Shown piece by piece: positions 44,504 to 54,016 of a stretch of 64,000 nucleotides of DNA. The DNA is from Agarophyton chilense (Eukaryota; Rhodophyta; Florideophyceae; Gracilariales; Gracilariaceae). Every line of letters begins with the position of its first letter. Within the stretch, counting starts at the first letter, position 1. The DNA is taken from the NCBI GenBank assembly GCA_030374765.1, contig JARGXX010000002.1, positions 1,612,001-1,676,000 of the forward strand. Direction: 5' to 3'. A model generated the notes under the pieces. That model saw only the letters and a program-made list of their open reading frames with translations. It had not been told where the DNA came from and searched no databases. Made by a program: the position numbers and the translations under genes.

Positions 44504-46360
44504 ATGACCTGTCTCAATTACCCAGCATCTCCTCCCCTCAAACCAGAAGGCCAAGACTTACTTCGGCTTTGGAATCGCGTCGAAGGGCTTGACTTGAAAA
44601 TTGCTGAGCAGGTCACAAGACGCGTACTTCTGGTCGATGCCGCGCACCCCGTCTACTCCCTCCAACCCCCAAGTCCACCCGACTGTCCCAGATTGCTTTC
44701 TTTTTTGAAATCTTCTGCGTTTGCTAACCTACCACTGTCAATAGATCCCGCATCGAGAGGGCAATCGAATGGACCAATCCCGAGATACGGAGTTCCGCCT
44801 GCCCGTGCCGAAAAGAAACGAGCACAGATTCGATATCTCATCTCAGTCCTTTCTGTCATCATCGACGCTCATCCTGTGGAAAACCCCACCATCGTTGATC
44901 TTTGTGGCGGCTGCGGTCATGTTGCTCTTGTCATCGCCGCTCTCCTGCCAAACTCCTCTGTACACATCGTGGACGAGAACAACAAGGCTCTTTCTATCGC
45001 CGCGGATCGCGCCAGGAACGCAGAGTTGAACAATGTGCAAACGCACCACGTTTCCGTTCAAAATCTTTCTCTTTCGTTTGACATAGCTTTGGCGTTACAC
45101 GCATGCGGCGGCGCATCTGATGCCGCCATATCTGCCGCCGTCCGCTCTAACGCCGCTCTTGTAATTGTTCCGTGCTGTGTAGGTGCGATGGTCACTTTGC
45201 GAGGTTCAACAACCGGAGCTGCAATCGCTCGCACACAGCCGGTCCTGGACTTCTGTGGTCGTTCTGAGGTAGATTGGCATGAGCCGCGGAGCGCCTTATT
45301 TAGAAGCTTGGTCAAAGACGGCGAGTATGATTGTCTCGCAAAAGCGGCAGATTTCAGTGAACACGGAACAGACGACTGGCGAAAGATTTCGAAAGCTTTG
45401 CTTGAATGGGATCGCCTACAATGGCTCCGGTCGGGGCACTATGAGACACGGTTAATGAAGATGAGGCCTTTATCTTGCACCCCCAAAAACGACGTTCTGG
45501 TAGCATGGCCCAAGAAGGAGGGTTATGTGTTCCCTGTCGAGTGGTCGTTTGATGAGCTAAGCAATGGATTTGTCCGCGACGTTGTGGAAGGCAGTGTGTT
45601 GAATGGGCTCGGGCCTGTCGAGGTAAGGGAAGTGGAAAGAATACTGAGAACGTTGGTATGTGACGAGAATTCCAACGGAATATATCGCTCAGCGATTGGT
45701 GCTGGCAAGAGACGAAGAAAGGTGTTTCATGCTGTTGCTGAATCAATGGGTTTATGGCATCGAAGCAATGGGCGAGGAGCACAACGCACTGTGGTCGTAT
45801 CGCGTTCATCACACTGGCCGTTCTTCTTTTACACTTACGTAGGGCTCGGGGGTCCAATGGTTGAATCCATCTGTGCCGATTATGTCAATGAAGTGCCTGA
45901 AAAGTTACTAGAGCGCCGAGTTCTTGTTCGAGGGCGACCTCATCACATAACAATAATTTCTCCAACTGAGGCCAACCTCATAGATTCTAAATATAGAGAC
46001 GATCGAGACGCATGCCTACAATTCATTTCCCAGCGATTGTTGGGAACCTCTTTACTAGCTTTGGGCCTTGGACGTGTTCAGTGTTCTTCCAAGTTGCGCA
46101 ACTCTGTGGTAGGGCGTGGGGGTGAATTTCAGCCCGAAATTGTCAGAAAACCTCCATCGACTTTTTCCGAGCAAGAGGCATATTATGTCGTAATCAAATG
46201 GCCAGAAGCGCAGAGATTAAGGAATGAAATGGGTTTACCCCAGAAAGATTTGCATATAACCTTGGGTTTCACCGAGAAGGATATTCATAATTGCCGAAAA
46301 GATGCGCGCACTTTAGTGTGTCGAAAGGAGCGAGACCATATTGTAAACTCGTTCGGCTAA
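44504..46360 (+). CDS. Methyltransferase / R3H / 2H-phosphoesterase fusion protein
   Basis: A 618-residue protein, starting at the first ATG of the frame. Residues about 100-310 form a class I SAM-dependent methyltransferase of the Methyltransf_32 (GSTCD-like) kind: motif I IVDLCGGCGHVALV near 131, LALHACGGASDAAI near 197 and VIVPCCVG near 220. Residues about 390-437 resemble an R3H domain, which binds single-stranded nucleic acid: RRKVFHAVAESMGLWHRS and then QRTVVVSR. The C-terminus has two HxT motifs, HHITII near 480 and LHITLGFT near 583, spaced as in 2H phosphoesterases, which act on RNA ends with 2',3'-cyclic phosphates. The combination suggests RNA modification or repair. Intronless. 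It converges with the next gene, 142 bp away. Assignments rest on motifs only. Confidence 0.8.
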   Translation: MTCLNYPASPPLKPEGQDLLRLWNRVEGLDLKIAEQVTRRVLLVDAAHPVYSLQPPSPPDCPRLLSFLKSSAFANLPLSIDPASRGQSNGPIPRYGVPPARAEKKRAQIRYLISVLSVIIDAHPVENPTIVDLCGGCGHVALVIAALLPNSSVHIVDENNKALSIAADRARNAELNNVQTHHVSVQNLSLSFDIALALHACGGASDAAISAAVRSNAALVIVPCCVGAMVTLRGSTTGAAIARTQPVLDFCGRSEVDWHEPRSALFRSLVKDGEYDCLAKAADFSEHGTDDWRKISKALLEWDRLQWLRSGHYETRLMKMRPLSCTPKNDVLVAWPKKEGYVFPVEWSFDELSNGFVRDVVEGSVLNGLGPVEVREVERILRTLVCDENSNGIYRSAIGAGKRRRKVFHAVAESMGLWHRSNGRGAQRTVVVSRSSHWPFFFYTYVGLGGPMVESICADYVNEVPEKLLERRVLVRGRPHHITIISPTEANLIDSKYRDDRDACLQFISQRLLGTSLLALGLGRVQCSSKLRNSVVGRGGEFQPEIVRKPPSTFSEQEAYYVVIKWPEAQRLRNEMGLPQKDLHITLGFTEKDIHNCRKDARTLVCRKERDHIVNSFG

Positions 46361-46502
46361 TCAATCCCCTCGAATTCGTTGCCGATAAAGTTATCTACTT
46401 GAGTGAACTACAAAGATGTTTGTAGAAGAAAAGGACATGTATGAAAGACATGCCTGGAAAGTATGTCACAATGTTAGCGAAGCATCTTGCCCAAATACTC
46501 CT

Positions 46503-49500
46503 TCATTTCACTATTCTAGCCCCCCTCTCTCCAGACAGGGCGTTGACAACTTTCGGTGAAAAGTGATCTGCCTTGAAGTTCGGGTTCGGACTCCTCTCTT
46601 CGTCTTCCATACCTCGTCCGTACGCATCACGTTCCACATACTCCCAGTCATCCTCCACAGCGGCGGCAGGAGCAACCACTACAAAGTGGGTTGCAGCAAA
46701 CCACATAATAAGTATGGTTCCAAGAACGAAAGCCACACCGATTCCGACAGCAACACCGGGCGAGCCGACGTCTGCAACCCCATCCCCTCGTATATCGTCT
46801 TTGATTGGACCAGCTATTCTCTCTTTTGGTACACCAGCAACGAAGAGCCCTTGGTTCTTTGTCAGTAGAGTGACTAAAGATCCTGTAACAGACACCACGT
46901 CTTCGTCATCGGTTTGGAATACAAAACAATCGTCTGCGTCGCAGAAATCAAGAGGCACAGAACTGTCATTCCGAATAATCCCGGCTTTGATTTCGCTTGG
47001 AGATTCGCTCGAGTCCATGTCAAACTTCATGGTTACTTGGAAGCATTGTGAGGGGATCTCATTTCTTTCAACCCCACGAACCTCAAGAATTGGACATTGA
47101 GTAACCCGATTATCCACGTCCAACAATAGCCCTGTAGCTGCTATGGATGCTTTGGGGATGACGATGATCGACACGACTACCCTTCTCGACGAAAAACTGG
47201 GTATCATATCTGGACATAGTTTTCTTTGTATCTCTAACAACTCAATCGTCTCACCCACTTGAGCACTATTGCACGAAACCTGGACATGGAGCTCAACTGC
47301 CGGAATCTCCGTAATTGAAGATCTACTGGGAATCTGGCCTCTGATGACAGACTCCCGTAAGGCGGTAGATTCGGTTCCGGAGAATCCGCAGGTCTCTTGT
47401 TGCGCTCTAGCGGATGCGATGAACCTTGTCGTCTTCAACAAAAGAATACCATACGCTCTTCGTATGGAGCCTGGCTCTTGGAGAATTCTCCGTCGCGATG
47501 TTCCTTCGTGGCCAATGTTAAATGCAACAGCTAGCGAAATGTTGGCAATCGTCGACACTTTCTCGACAAGAGTGTCACTAACCAGTGCTTCTATGGTGCT
47601 GTCCTCAGTTATTTCGATCGCAGTCTCAGCTTGTCTCAAGGCGGCAAAGAGGGTTGACTCATCATCAAAAAGCCTTTGAGGCACGAGCAACAGGTAGAAC
47701 GTCAAATCGATAGCAGCGAGAATCTGATTGGGACGATAAACCGTTGTTCTTGTCAGATCCTCGCTTATCCGGCTCAAGTTTGCCACATATGATTGAGTTA
47801 GGTCAATGAGCGACTGCGCCTCTTCGGAAGAGTCAGATTCAGTTAGAGAGACGACTATACCTGCAACATTACTTGCAGCGGAAATCAAAGATGTCAGGCA
47901 CCCATGATCGCGAACGGCTTCGCAAAAAGCAGCTTCTTCTGTAAGATTAGTTAGTCGCTCGGCCAAATTTTCTAGCACAGTTTGACCTTCCAAGGGAGCA
48001 GGTGTATTGACAGAAAGAGTGTTATTTAGAGTAACTTTGTCAACCAAAGTGCCGCTCACCGTTTTTGCCTCACACTCAACCTGATAGATTCCCTCTTTGT
48101 GAACGCTGAAGGTCGCAAAAGGAACGGAGCTGCAGCCTTTGCCGACAGAAAACTTTTCCTGTTGTGAGCTGATTAGAGAGAAGCAGTATTCAATCTCCTG
48201 AGCCTCGAATGAAAGCTGACCGCTAATGGTGAATACTGTTTCCGATGTAATCCCAGAATTTTCAATCGGTCCAGTACACGACAATTTAGGTGCTTCGCTC
48301 GTTACAAATGATATTTCATAAGTCTGAACCCATGAGCTCTGTGATGAAAATACGGAAACGTCCACGACATACTCTGTGGTTTCTGCAAGAGCATTTGCAG
48401 CGAATCCTAGTGGAAGACGTGACTTCTCTCCGCGAGTAGACACGAAGCCGCGTCCTTCCTTCAGAACACCTTGCTGAAGAAGAAGATATTGCTGGCTAAC
48501 CTTCGCCATCTCGAAAGACCAGGTGACGAAGATATCATCACTTTCGGGCTGAATAATAATGTCGGAAAAGAGGTTGGCCCTCTTCAAGTCTACTGGAATA
48601 CCTTTTCCGTCCACTAAATGCAGTGAAGTCAGGTCTGGAACCACCTGGGAGCTTTCCGATGTCTGCATTTGGAAGTATGAGTAAGTTTCGGAGGAACGGT
48701 TTTCTTTCGAAACTCTCAGTCCAAAAAGGAAGAAAGTTGGATTTGGAACTGCCGCGTTGTCCAAACGCGAGTCAAAGAGGTCCGCGGCTGCGATCGTAAT
48801 GTTCACAGAATTAAGTATCTCAGGCAGAATAGACGAGCAGTCGATGATGTTTCTCGAGAATGACGAGTCGAGGGAGCTCTGGCAGCTCATCCAATCGTAT
48901 TGGATCTCTGTTGTTGGATTGCTTTCATCTGGCAAAACATCAGGATCAAAAGAATTACCACCGTTGAGATGGAGATCGTTTCCACTAACGATTAACGTTC
49001 CATTCAATCCATCGTTGATTATGGCCTCCAACTCCGAGGGCACTACAACGATATCAATCGAGTCTTGCCCACTTATTTTCTTATTGTTCGCCAGGGTAGC
49101 AATCAGCTCCAGCTGCGATACGCCAATTTGAAGATCTCTGCGTGCGATATTGAACTCGAGTCCAAGTTTAGTTGGGCCTGTGACATCTTGAGCCTTCAGA
49201 GATGCATTTCTGAACCCCATGTTTTCGTCAACCACGTATCGCTCGCCTCGATATACCCATTCGAGAAGCACTTCAGAGATGTTGCTCGCTTCCACCACTA
49301 AAGATGCTTGAATCAACGTCGTTGTGTTCAGAGAACGCCTAAGGGTCTCGATTCCGAATATATTCACCAATATATACTCATCAATGGGATTAGCAAGCAC
49401 AATCGAAACTTCCGAGCTATCAAAGAGTCCGATGGAGTTTGTCACATTGACCTGCAATACATAGGGGATTCCACTCGTGCTTATCATATCGGAAGAGACT

Positions 49501-51293
49501 GTAAACATCTGTTTGTCGATTGTTGAATCGCCAAGTAAAACTGTTTCCCCGTTTGCATTTAACAGACTCCAGAGATACGTGACATCGATATTGTTGGCAG
49601 ATACCTCGGCCACGAAGGTAGCTTCGTCAATATACGGAATGACGTAGGACCTGTTGTCATTTGTGCTACTATCGGCGGCTGTGATAGAAACAATGGGAGC
49701 AACGTTGTAAGTCAAGAGGAATGAGTCCGAACGTTGAGCACAAACCTCGACTAATACTTCATAGGTAAACTGCCGTCCTAAAGATGACAATGGTGGGGTA
49801 AGGAAAATTATACTTCCATTGTCAGCGATTTCAAAGTCTTCACCACGAATTTCAAATCCTCCAACTCGTACCAAGCTGGAACTCTTGAAACCGTCAAAGT
49901 TACCATCAAGAACAATTCTAGTACCACCTTCAGACTCTGTAATGTTAGGCGCCAAACCAAGCAGTTGCGGAGGAGTGCTGAAGTTTGTTGCGAACAAAAT
50001 ATCATTCTGCAAGGAAATCGCGTTAAAGGAGTCGGATCCATAGAAAACTACGACGGAGAAGGAAACATCTTTTCCAACCCCACCAGAACTTCTGAATGAG
50101 AGAAAAGACAAGTCTTCTCTCTCATCGTAAGAAAAAAGATCTTGGGTTTCGGGCCAAATCGAGACTGATCCATCCTTGTTGCTAGTCAGAATTTCTCGTT
50201 TGTCACTAAATCGGAAATTGTATCCAGTTATGTTCAAAGTCTCAACTCCGCACGGAAGACTCTGATAACTCAGTTGCTTAGCAACGCTAACTACAACTGG
50301 AGGAGCCCGTTCAACGATGCTAAAAACAACGGCTTGTTCGTATGGATCCCCATTTTCTCCCAGTGAATCCCAATTCAATTGTAACGTAAACTTTCCTGAC
50401 TTGTAGGGACGAAAATGTGCTCCAAAAGTCGGGAAAGCGTCTTCATTCCTTGTTGCGAAACCAAGTCCGCACTGCGTAGGGTTTTCCAAAACCAGTCCAG
50501 ACGAATCATACGAGCTTCCAGTAATAGAGCACGTGGTTATGTCGAACCAGAAAACTTGATCGTCGGCAACAACAGAAACCGATGCCAAGTCGAGAAATGA
50601 TATTCCGTTTGATCCCTCATAAGCGAAATTGTTTGGCAAGATTCCATACGAAGGGAATTCACGAACACCCTGGTCTTCTCGATCGTAAGTTTCAAGTTCA
50701 ATGGAGTTCGCATACCCAGAGAGTATGACTGCATTCTCAGAGACTTTGCCGTTGCCATCAGGCTCGTATAACACAATTCCATACACATTCACGGGAATTT
50801 CATCTGACTGAAATTGTAAGGGTTGTCGAGCACTTGAAGTCGCCGAGAGGGAACACAAGGTTGTGGCAGGAAATCTTTCAAACGTGCAAGCCACAGTAGT
50901 ATTGAACGCAGTGGCATCTATACCGACAATCGCAGTGACTGTATTCGTGATCGTGCAGGAGTTGTTGAACAAAACCACGGACGAATCACAGGCAAAGCCA
51001 ATGACGAATTCATCCAGTGATGATCCACTAGGGGGCATGAAAATGAAGTTAACAAGAAGTTCATCCGACTCCCCATTGACAAGGAAAAAGTCTGTGCCGC
51101 TCTGGGACCCCACTGTTATTCCGACGGAAGGAACCGATTGAAGTTGTCTGTACGAGTCGACAGTCGACGGAAAGTACGGAAGGTGTTGTTGAGCTGCGGT
51201 TTGAATCTCAGAGAAGAGACTGAACGACGTGAGAAACAAAACTATCGAAACCATACTTCCAACATTGGCGCTCTCGCTACAAGCCCCTCTCAT
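46503..51293 (-). CDS. Large REJ/IPT-type single-pass surface protein
   Basis: About 1596 residues from the ATG at 51293; the ATG at 51254 (MVSIVLFLTSFSLFS) is an alternative and begins a clear signal peptide. An open extension to 51536 is probably not coding. The ectodomain has many N-glycosylation sequons, an IPT/TIG-like segment near residues 440-525 (LGLAPNITESEGGTRIVLDG), a PKD/Ig-like segment near 535-630 (VTYLWSLLNANGET) and a REJ-like region near 750-980 (LHLNGGNSFDPDVLP, IQYDWMSCQ). One transmembrane helix lies near 1510-1535 (VAVGIGVAFVLGTILIMWF), followed by about 60 acidic cytoplasmic residues. REJ and IPT modules occur in polycystin-type and adhesion proteins; a role in cell-surface recognition is inferred. 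Intronless. Confidence 0.75.
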   Translation of the reverse strand: MRGACSESANVGSMVSIVLFLTSFSLFSEIQTAAQQHLPYFPSTVDSYRQLQSVPSVGITVGSQSGTDFFLVNGESDELLVNFIFMPPSGSSLDEFVIGFACDSSVVLFNNSCTITNTVTAIVGIDATAFNTTVACTFERFPATTLCSLSATSSARQPLQFQSDEIPVNVYGIVLYEPDGNGKVSENAVILSGYANSIELETYDREDQGVREFPSYGILPNNFAYEGSNGISFLDLASVSVVADDQVFWFDITTCSITGSSYDSSGLVLENPTQCGLGFATRNEDAFPTFGAHFRPYKSGKFTLQLNWDSLGENGDPYEQAVVFSIVERAPPVVVSVAKQLSYQSLPCGVETLNITGYNFRFSDKREILTSNKDGSVSIWPETQDLFSYDEREDLSFLSFRSSGGVGKDVSFSVVVFYGSDSFNAISLQNDILFATNFSTPPQLLGLAPNITESEGGTRIVLDGNFDGFKSSSLVRVGGFEIRGEDFEIADNGSIIFLTPPLSSLGRQFTYEVLVEVCAQRSDSFLLTYNVAPIVSITAADSSTNDNRSYVIPYIDEATFVAEVSANNIDVTYLWSLLNANGETVLLGDSTIDKQMFTVSSDMISTSGIPYVLQVNVTNSIGLFDSSEVSIVLANPIDEYILVNIFGIETLRRSLNTTTLIQASLVVEASNISEVLLEWVYRGERYVVDENMGFRNASLKAQDVTGPTKLGLEFNIARRDLQIGVSQLELIATLANNKKISGQDSIDIVVVPSELEAIINDGLNGTLIVSGNDLHLNGGNSFDPDVLPDESNPTTEIQYDWMSCQSSLDSSFSRNIIDCSSILPEILNSVNITIAAADLFDSRLDNAAVPNPTFFLFGLRVSKENRSSETYSYFQMQTSESSQVVPDLTSLHLVDGKGIPVDLKRANLFSDIIIQPESDDIFVTWSFEMAKVSQQYLLLQQGVLKEGRGFVSTRGEKSRLPLGFAANALAETTEYVVDVSVFSSQSSWVQTYEISFVTSEAPKLSCTGPIENSGITSETVFTISGQLSFEAQEIEYCFSLISSQQEKFSVGKGCSSVPFATFSVHKEGIYQVECEAKTVSGTLVDKVTLNNTLSVNTPAPLEGQTVLENLAERLTNLTEEAAFCEAVRDHGCLTSLISAASNVAGIVVSLTESDSSEEAQSLIDLTQSYVANLSRISEDLTRTTVYRPNQILAAIDLTFYLLLVPQRLFDDESTLFAALRQAETAIEITEDSTIEALVSDTLVEKVSTIANISLAVAFNIGHEGTSRRRILQEPGSIRRAYGILLLKTTRFIASARAQQETCGFSGTESTALRESVIRGQIPSRSSITEIPAVELHVQVSCNSAQVGETIELLEIQRKLCPDMIPSFSSRRVVVSIIVIPKASIAATGLLLDVDNRVTQCPILEVRGVERNEIPSQCFQVTMKFDMDSSESPSEIKAGIIRNDSSVPLDFCDADDCFVFQTDDEDVVSVTGSLVTLLTKNQGLFVAGVPKERIAGPIKDDIRGDGVADVGSPGVAVGIGVAFVLGTILIMWFAATHFVVVAPAAAVEDDWEYVERDAYGRGMEDEERSPNPNFKADHFSPKVVNALSGERGARIVK

Positions 51294-52339
51294 TAGTATG
51301 ATAGGACTATACAAACCAATGTCGGTGTATGTCAAAGCTATGAAGGAGGTCTGAAGTCGCACTGAGAAGAGAACGAACGCTCCGATTCGATGTTCTCGCA
51401 CACGATGTTCTCCATTCATACACCAACCTTTTGAATAGGAGTCGATTCCGAGTTGTTTCGGTTTGATTCTCTGTGTGATGCCATTCCAAAGGGTGCCTGC
51501 ACACTTTCTGGTTCGCTGACAAAACGTAGTGGCCATATGATGTAGACAACTAGATTACATCTCTGAAGGAGCATCAAGTCTAGGTAGACGTGACAAGCCA
51601 TATCGTTTGGCGACGGACATCAGACCGTCGGCTCGAGATATCCGATACGCTTATGGTAGTGTGCCTGCTCCGTGTGGGGAAGGTCTGACCACGTCTGGGT
51701 TTAGACGTGTTCCCGAAAAGCTGCACAGGGAAGTGCTGAGGTCCTATCTACTGAGTGAGCTAACGGGGGCTGATATGTCTGTCAGCCTTCATATACTGTA
51801 GGTGTTTCAATTATACAGTGGCCAGAAGGTCATAAGCAGGATTCAGACAGCAGTTCCTTTATTTCGATAACGCTCTTGATGCAAACTGGCACCAATCGAG
51901 CCAAGGATTAAACGAGTTCCTGTAGATGGCGTGAAAGGTCTGCGAATGTCAGAAGATGACAGTAAACAGTGAAGACTGCGGGCGATGAAGCGCAATCGGT
52001 GGGCATTCAAATGGTCCAAAGATCTCAGACCCTTTCAGACGGTTCCTCACGAATCATGTTTCTCAGACTATGCACTGGCTGTTCTTGAGCCAGTGCAGAG
52101 TTCGCTAGCGAAGATGGCATTGTTTCGCAAGGGCCACAGACCAAGTTTTGGAATCGAGGTGTCGTTCTTTTTCGAGAAAGAACACTGGGAGCACGATGAA
52201 GGTCCCAACAAAACGACGAGATTGGATTTGGCATTCGCTTTATAATTAACGAACGAGGGACTTCACCACAGTTCGCTAGCAAATTTTGGGAAACCATACG
52301 CTGCAGACAAGAGCTTTACACAATGCTACGAATCAATCA
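51294..52339. other. Intergenic, no gene seen
   Basis: This lies between the start of the surface-protein gene and the stop of eS1. Short frames (for example 51985-52245) lack recognisable similarity. It should hold the promoter of the surface-protein gene near 51300 and the 3' UTR of eS1 near 52300. Confidence 0.4.
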
Positions 52340-53342
52340 TTACGCCGGAATATCACCAGGAATAGGCTCCTGTGGCGCCATAGGCTCTTCGGGAGCCGCC
52401 TCAATAGGAGCACCTACGTCCTCAGTCACTCCACCTGCTTCATGGAGTTCCATAAGCTTGGTAATATCAAACTTCGGAGCTTTCAGAATCTTCACTTTTC
52501 TAATGTGTACATCCCTGAGCGGGTAAATACCGGAAGTGGCTTTCATTATCTCCTTTCCAATGACTTCGGGGATGAACTTTCGAACAAGTTCTTTGAGATC
52601 ACACTCCGACGCATCACGGGCCATAATTTCAACCATCTTCGCACGGATTTCACGGATTTGGCTGCTCTGGGCGTAAGTCGTCTTCTTCACTTGGCCATCT
52701 CTGCGCTTCGTAAATCCAATTGCGAACATCCGCAGTAAATAGCCATCGGTAGTCTTGACATCGACATGAGCTTCGATAATAGTTTGCCATTTGCGGACAA
52801 GCGAACACAATTTATCACGAGTGAGATCCATACCATGGAAATTTGTGAGGCAAGAACGTCCTTGAACCTCCTCACACTTTAGACGAATCTTACGGTAAGC
52901 CATGTCCTCAGACTTCTGAAGATCAGCCAATATGACTTCATAGATACGGCCTTTAAGGGCTTCAGATGCGATCTTCGTACCTTGGGTGCGCGAAACTAGA
53001 GTCTTTCCAACCTGACGCACATTGAAGATAGATGGAGCCTTGATGTCGTACCATTCCTTGCGCAGAAACGGATCCATTACCTTCTTACGGGATCCCTTTC
53101 CCTTCTTTGACAAACGCTTATTTTTACCGACCGCCTACATAAATGGAATCAAACCTCTGAAAGTTAGTGAAATGAATAAATATGGACGATCGCCCGGTGC
53201 GAATTAGGTGCCCAATGCGAGTTAGGTGCCCAATGCGAGTTCGATGTTAGGGGCACGGAACAGCTCAGCAAAGGCAAAGGCCTTAATCCATGTAAAACAT
53301 TGAGAGCGGACCACGTTTTTCGTAGAAAAAGCTACTTACCAT
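52340..53342 (-). CDS. RPS3A: 40S ribosomal protein eS1 (RPS3A), one intron
   Basis: The coding sequence is the ATG alone at 53342-53340, spliced to 53134-52340. The protein has 265 residues (human 264). Exon 2 starts [18 protein letters not shown], the expected N-terminus of eS1, and has no ATG of its own. ATG is followed directly by the donor GTAAGT, and the acceptor is TATGTAG before GCGGTC. Characteristic blocks are [49 protein letters not shown] and [19 protein letters not shown]. It is part of the small ribosomal subunit near the mRNA exit. A pyrimidine tract 30 bases before the ATG may be a TOP-like element. A housekeeping gene, seemingly intact. Confidence 0.95.
53135..53339 (-). other. 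eS1 intron (205 nt) between start codon and second codon
   Basis: Donor GTAAGTAGC directly after ATG and acceptor ATGTAG. A branch-point-like CACTAAC lies about 30 nt before the acceptor. A closer TTTCAG after the branch site would shift the frame to an early stop and seems to be skipped. An 18-bp unit ending GGTGCCCAATGCGA is repeated twice in tandem (53203-53238). Confidence 0.85.
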
Positions 53343-53371
53343 TTTGTGTGAGTCTCTTAACAGACTACAAA

Positions 53372-53389
53372 GTAGAAAGAAAGGGGAAG
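53372..53389 (-). promoter_or_regulatory. Pyrimidine tract upstream of eS1, TOP-like
   Basis: CTTCCCCTTTCTTTCTAC on the minus strand, about 30 nt before the ATG. Ribosomal-protein mRNAs of many eukaryotes start in such a tract. The transcription start is not known here. Confidence 0.4.
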
Positions 53390-53611
53390 TAACAGAGCTG
53401 CTACCGGAGGAATTGGATTCAAAGCTGCGCCGGTGATGTTGACAAAAGCGGGGAAGAGAGTCATTGCTCATGGAAAGGCTGACCGCGGACGCCGACCGTC
53501 GACGTTATACACGTTGCCACGGATGGTTTTTGTCTCAATTGAGTAGCACAGTTATATAATTATAAATAAATAAAAACTAGAGCCTGGTTACATCCCCGTG
53601 TTGCGCAGAAA

Positions 53612-53713
53612 GCGTCTTTGGCCGAGTGGTTAAGGCGGCAGACTCAAGGATAATAACACCGCGTGCGTTCTGCTTCACGTTTGTGAGCATGGGTTCGAAC
53701 CCCATAGGACGCA
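53612..53713 (+). tRNA. trnL-CAA: tRNA-Leu(CAA) with 19-nt intron
   Basis: Acceptor stem GCGTCTT pairs with AGGACGC (one G-U), discriminator A at 53713. D-arm TGGCCGAGTGGTTAAGGC. Anticodon stem GCAGA/TCTGC with anticodon CAA at 53645-53647. A long variable arm (TCAC/GTGA) and T-arm ATGGG-TTCGAAC-CCCAT mark it as a class II tRNA. A 19-nt insert (53649-53667) lies one base 3' of the anticodon, the canonical position of nuclear tRNA introns. B box GGTTCGAAC is present. A T6 run lies about 33 nt downstream. The upstream DNA is AT-rich. Confidence 0.93.
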
Positions 53714-54016
53714 TATGATATGAACTCCTTCTGCGCAGCACTACATTTTTTGAAATCCTCAATAATTGGGCCTCATTCACATCGTGCAGGCCAGTTTCCT
53801 GTAAGTAAACGCGGAACACTTGATCGAAAACACAGATGCACGGTATCACTTTGCTGTACAACCTCGACGAAGATATTCTTTCGTCAGGAATTTTATGTGT
53901 ACGGTACAAAGAAAGGAGTCTTGCACTACAATATCAGTACTCCCTACTCAATCAAATGACAAAGACACAGGCAAAGAAAGAGACTCCATGTTTCCGCCCT
54001 TAAATACAAAGTTCTG

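Noticed and set aside
51294-51536. N-terminal extension of the REJ/IPT protein to 51536
   Set aside because: It would bury the clear signal peptide behind 81 or more polar residues. The ATGs at 51293 or 51254 fit better.
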